Below, piece by piece: positions 61,021 to 64,000 of a stretch of DNA of 64,000 nt (position 1 is its first letter; every line of letters begins with the position of its first letter). The DNA comes from Novosphingobium sp. KA1. GTDB lineage: Bacteria; Pseudomonadota; Alphaproteobacteria; Sphingomonadales; Sphingomonadaceae. The notes under the pieces are model-generated. The model had not been told where the DNA came from. It saw only the letters and a list, made by a program, of their open reading frames with translations, and made no database searches. Position numbers and translations under genes: made by a program. Where the stretch lies: assembly GCF_017309955.1 (NCBI RefSeq), contig NZ_CP021247.1:2195001-2259000 (forward strand). The letters run 5' to 3'.

Positions 61021-61695
61021 TCAACTCTTGTCCGGCGCCGCGATGCCGACGCGCAGGATCGAGTTGGCCAGTTCGGCAATGGCCTCGGGGGTCATGTCCT
61101 CGGCCCAGACGGCGTAGCGCAGGCCGAGGAAGACGTTCATGCCCATGATCGCCCAGGCATGGGCCTCGCCCAGCCCCTCGCGCAGTTCGCCCTTGCGCAT
61201 GCCTTCGCCGAGGCGCTCGGTGATGCGGCGGGCGGTCGATTCGTAATGGACCCGGAAGCTGGCGGGGTCGACGAATTCGCACTCGTCGATGATGCGGTAG
61301 ATTTCCTTGTGCGCCCGCGCGAATTCGAGGAACCCGGTCAGCGCCGCGCGTTCGGTCTCCAGCGCCGGCAGCGGTTCGCGCAGGGCCTCGCGCGCGGCAC
61401 CGCGCACCTTGCCGCTGAGATCGTCGACCAGCGCCCGGAAGATCTCGTCCTTCGAATCGAAGTAGGTGTAGAAACTGCCGAGCGCCGTGCCCGCGCGCTG
61501 GGTGATCCCGGTGATCGAGGCCTCGTGAAAGCCGCGCTCGCCGAATTCGATGGCGGCGGCATCCAGCAGCTTGCGCAAGGTGCGGCGGCCGCGCTCGGTG
61601 CGCGGCATCTTGGCTGTCGAGATCCGTTCCGCGGCCGGATCGGCGGCCTGTTCGTCGCGAAGGGCGACCGGGGGAGGGGGGGCATCTGTGGTCAC
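61021..61695 (-). CDS. TetR/AcrR-family transcriptional regulator
   Basis: A 224-residue repressor-type protein. The HTH lies at residues ~35-85 (RTLRKLLDAAAIEFGERGFH, EASITGITQRAGTALGSFYT, YFDSKDEIFRALVDD) and a helical ligand domain follows to ~220. The start is GTG 61695, with a weak ribosome site; ATG at residue 30 (MPRTERGRRTL) would also give a complete domain. Divergent from the TonB-dependent receptor gene, which it probably controls. Confidence 0.88.
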   Translation of the reverse strand: MTTDAPPPPVALRDEQAADPAAERISTAKMPRTERGRRTLRKLLDAAAIEFGERGFHEASITGITQRAGTALGSFYTYFDSKDEIFRALVDDLSGKVRGAAREALREPLPALETERAALTGFLEFARAHKEIYRIIDECEFVDPASFRVHYESTARRITERLGEGMRKGELREGLGEAHAWAIMGMNVFLGLRYAVWAEDMTPEAIAELANSILRVGIAAPDKS

Positions 61696-61734
61696 GAAGC
61701 CACAGCTAACCCTCCTGTCGCGCCTTGGCAAATG

Positions 61735-61746
61735 TTCAATGTTGAA
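61735..61746. promoter_or_regulatory. candidate TetR operator before the TonB-dependent receptor
   Basis: The dyad TTCAA-TG-TTGAA (61735-61746) lies in the 112-bp divergent region, 40 bp from the regulator start and 61 bp before the receptor start. The surroundings are AT-rich. Inference from position and symmetry. Confidence 0.5.
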
Positions 61747-61807
61747 AGTTGATTCATGTATCGATAATGTCGCCTCCAACGATAAAGATCCTTGGGAGTG
61801 ATGGACG

Positions 61808-64000
61808 ATGCGAAAGGCGCGATTTGGTGGCGTGCGCGGCCGTAAGTGTGCGAGTATTCTGGCTTTGGCGACGGTTCTGGCGGGGGGCGGGGTTACCGCC
61901 CCGGCGTTGGCGCAGGATGATGCGGCGGCACCTGCAGCCCCTGCGGCGGCGCCGGTAACGACCATGGGCGAGGGCGAGATCATCGTCACCGCCCGCCGCC
62001 GCGAGGAACGCCTGGTCGACGTGCCGATCGCGGTGTCGAGCTTCAGCGGCGACCAGCTCGCGCGCAGCGGCGCCCTCGACATCACCGACATCGCCCAGAT
62101 GGCGCCCAACGTCACGCTGGAGCCTTCGCGCGGGACCAATTCCACGCTCTCCGCCTTCATTCGCGGCGTCGGCCAGCAGGATCCGGTCTCGGGCTTCGAG
62201 CAGGGCGTCGGCATCTATCTCGACGACGTCTACCTCAACCGCCCGCAGGCGGCGGTGCTCGACATCTACGAGGTCCAGCGCGTCGAAGTGCTGCGCGGCC
62301 CGCAGGGCACGCTTTATGGCCGCAACACCATCGGCGGCGCGGTGAAGTACGTGACCGCCGACCTTCCGGACACCTTCGCGCTCAAGGCGCGCGGCACGTA
62401 TGGCACCTACAACCAGCTTGACGGCGTGGTCTCCGCCTCGGCGCCGGTCGGGGACATCGTGCGCCTCGGCGCCGCGGTGGCGCGGCTCACGCGCGATGGC
62501 TTCGGCACCAACATCACCACCGGCAAGGACAACTACGACAAGGACGTCTGGGGCGCGCGCGGCACCCTGGAGATGGGCGGCCGGGGCGCCCCGGTCTCGA
62601 TCCGCATCTCGGGCGACTATACCCGCGATCGCAGCAACCCGCGCGGCGGCCACCGCCTGATCGCCGGCTCGGCGGCGGGCAGCGAGATCCTGCCCGACGT
62701 GTTCGACAGTGCTGGCGGCATCGACGATCCCAAGCAGGACGTCGAGGCCTGGGGCCTGGCCATGAACGTCAAGGTCGACCTGTCCGATGCGCTGAGCTTC
62801 AAGTCGATCAGCGCCTGGCGCAAGGACCATTCGGCCACCCCGATCGACTTCGACGCCAGCCCGACGGTCGATCTCGACGTGCCCGCGTTCTACGACAACG
62901 AGCAGCTCAGCCAGGAATTCCAGCTGGCCTACGACAAGGGGCCGCTGCAGGCGCTGGTCGGTTTCTACTGGCTCGACGCCAGCGCCGACACCTACTTCGA
63001 TTCGCGCACCTACACGACGCTGGCCACCGCCCTTCCCATGCTGACCGGCCATACCGAGGCCGATGTCAACACCAAGACCTGGGCGATCTTTGGCGACTTC
63101 ACCTACAACCTCACCGACCAGTTCAGCCTCTCGCTCGGCGGGCGCTACACCTGGGACAAGCGTGAGGCGGACATCCTCAAGCAGAGCTACATCTTCGGCG
63201 GTTCGGCCGGTTTCCAGAACCCCGGCACGCTGATTGCCACCGACACCAACTTCTCGGGCAGCGCGGTCTACAAGAAGTTCACGCCCCGTGCCTCGATCTC
63301 GTTCAAGCCCAGCCGTGACCACAACATCTACGCAAGCTACAGCCAGGGCTTCAAGGGCGGCGGCTTCGACCCGCGCGGCGCCGGCAAGAATGCGCCGACC
63401 AGCAATGCGAGCGGCGTGCCCAGCGATGCCGAGATCGCCCAGTACCTGAGCTTCAAGCCGGAAACGGTGGACAGCTACGAACTGGGCTACAAGGGCAACC
63501 TGCTGGACGGCGCGCTCTATGTCGCGGCGGCGGCGTTCCGGATGGACTACAAGGACATCCAGATCCCCGGCTCGGTGGCCTGCACGGTGAGCGGCGTGCC
63601 GACCTTCTGCGGCGTTGTCTCCAACGCGGGCAAGGCGCGCCTGCAGGGTCTTGAACTGGAAACCAATGCGACGCTGGGCCGCGACATCGCCGCTGCGGGC
63701 GACAAGCTGACCCTCTCGGGTTCGCTCGGCTACATCGATGCCAAGTTCCGCAAGTACGAGACGCTGATCGCCGGCAAGACGGTGGACGTGGCCAAGTACC
63801 GCAACATCCAGAACACCCCGAAGTGGACCGCCAGCGGCACGCTGGGTTACGATACCCCGGTGGGCGGCGGCGACCTGCTGCTTTCGACCACGGTGTCCTA
63901 CCGTTCGAAGGTCCACCAGTTCGAGTTCCCGAACCCCTACCTCGACCAGAAGGGCTATGCGCTGTGGGACGCCAGCATCGTCTACACCGCGCCCGATGGC
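61808..64000 (+). CDS. TonB-dependent outer-membrane receptor (partial, C-terminus outside window)
   Basis: 731 codons are open to the window end. Signal peptide (RKCASILALATVLAGGGVTA, cleavage near ALA|QDD), TonB-box-like EGEIIVTARRRE, plug domain (~50-170; VPIAVSSFSGDQLARSG, NVTLEPSRGTNSTLSAFIRG, RVEVLRGPQGTLYGRNTIGG) and much of the barrel (RGGHRLIAGS, FSLSLGGRYTWDKREADI, NIYASYSQGFKGGGFDPRGA, VDSYELGYKGNLLDG). This is the iron-complex outermembrane recepter type abundant in sphingomonads; substrate unknown. ATG 61808 has GGGAG nine bases upstream; the ATG at 61801 is out of frame. Confidence 0.92.
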   Translation, partial: MRKARFGGVRGRKCASILALATVLAGGGVTAPALAQDDAAAPAAPAAAPVTTMGEGEIIVTARRREERLVDVPIAVSSFSGDQLARSGALDITDIAQMAPNVTLEPSRGTNSTLSAFIRGVGQQDPVSGFEQGVGIYLDDVYLNRPQAAVLDIYEVQRVEVLRGPQGTLYGRNTIGGAVKYVTADLPDTFALKARGTYGTYNQLDGVVSASAPVGDIVRLGAAVARLTRDGFGTNITTGKDNYDKDVWGARGTLEMGGRGAPVSIRISGDYTRDRSNPRGGHRLIAGSAAGSEILPDVFDSAGGIDDPKQDVEAWGLAMNVKVDLSDALSFKSISAWRKDHSATPIDFDASPTVDLDVPAFYDNEQLSQEFQLAYDKGPLQALVGFYWLDASADTYFDSRTYTTLATALPMLTGHTEADVNTKTWAIFGDFTYNLTDQFSLSLGGRYTWDKREADILKQSYIFGGSAGFQNPGTLIATDTNFSGSAVYKKFTPRASISFKPSRDHNIYASYSQGFKGGGFDPRGAGKNAPTSNASGVPSDAEIAQYLSFKPETVDSYELGYKGNLLDGALYVAAAAFRMDYKDIQIPGSVACTVSGVPTFCGVVSNAGKARLQGLELETNATLGRDIAAAGDKLTLSGSLGYIDAKFRKYETLIAGKTVDVAKYRNIQNTPKWTASGTLGYDTPVGGGDLLLSTTVSYRSKVHQFEFPNPYLDQKGYALWDASIVYTAPDG

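Noticed and set aside
61754..63916. Minus-strand open reading of 720 codons
   Set aside because: Antisense shadow of the TonB-dependent receptor with the same compositional bias and no recognisable motif.

Overview
The window looks like a chromosomal segment of a GC-rich alphaproteobacterium of the order Sphingomonadales, in the Novosphingobium/Sphingobium/Sphingomonas range. This rests on protein character only: a carotenoid cluster crtY-crtI-crtB, a TonB-dependent receptor beside a TetR regulator, an RcdA (DUF1465) homologue, PtsP, RodZ-like and CpoB-like proteins, two YdcH-type small proteins, and AGPR type-2 ArgC. No rRNA, CRISPR array, prophage or conjugative module is seen. One IS110-family transposase gene and several families of intergenic palindromic repeats are the only clear mobile or repetitive parts.

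Layout. 1-6 kb: amidohydrolase (cut by the window edge), beta-hydroxyacid dehydrogenase, threonine dehydratase, aminoacyl-tRNA-protein transferase Bpt, VOC protein, DMT transporter divergent from an Lrp/AsnC regulator. 6-15.7 kb: acyltransferase, GH24 lysozyme, fasciclin lipoprotein, glnB-glnA with a sigma-54-like promoter, SH3 protein-argC, M17 aminopeptidase, a secreted lipoprotein, map. 15.7-20.4 kb: palindromic cloverleaf repeat, IS110 element, uncharacterised protein, XRE regulator/methyltransferase divergent pair. 20.4-26.1 kb: tightly overlapping biotin operon bioF-bioH-like-bioC-bioD-bioA and a divergent GAF-Fis regulator. 26-31 kb: L,D-transpeptidase, 860 bp of inverted repeats, small secreted protein, HerA-like ATPase with two small proteins. 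31-38.5 kb: hybrid histidine kinase, degenerate SRAP protein, TPP riboswitch-thiC, small genes, Bcr/CflA-type efflux pump. 38.8-45 kb: carotenoid operon crtY-crtI-DUF1851-LOG-crtB and a secreted GH1 enzyme. 45-54 kb: GNAT, LuxR response regulator, nucleotidyltransferase, tRNA-Leu(GAG), nadA, membrane protein, MBL hydrolase divergent from glpK, rcdA, two YdcH genes. 54-64 kb: ptsP, rodZ-like, cpoB-like-tilS, a second L,D-transpeptidase, a second cloverleaf repeat, TetR and a TonB-dependent receptor running off the end.

Functional themes are nitrogen assimilation and signalling (glnB, glnA, ptsP), cofactor synthesis (biotin, thiamine, NAD), carotenoid pigment, envelope maintenance (two YkuD enzymes, CpoB, RodZ, lysozyme) and cell-cycle proteolysis control (rcdA). 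The most unusual material lies between genes: a two-copy repeat that folds as a four-helix cloverleaf (about 15667-15830 and 60847-61000), one copy of which lies next to the IS110 element; a 269-bp element with perfect 34-bp terminal inverted repeats and an internal 22-bp inverted pair (27680-27948); and two doublets of 31-nt REP-like units. Among genes, the SRAP-like protein without most of its expected active-site residues and the GAF-Fis regulator without an AAA+ domain beside the biotin operon stand out. All assignments are from reading the sequence; no database search was run.
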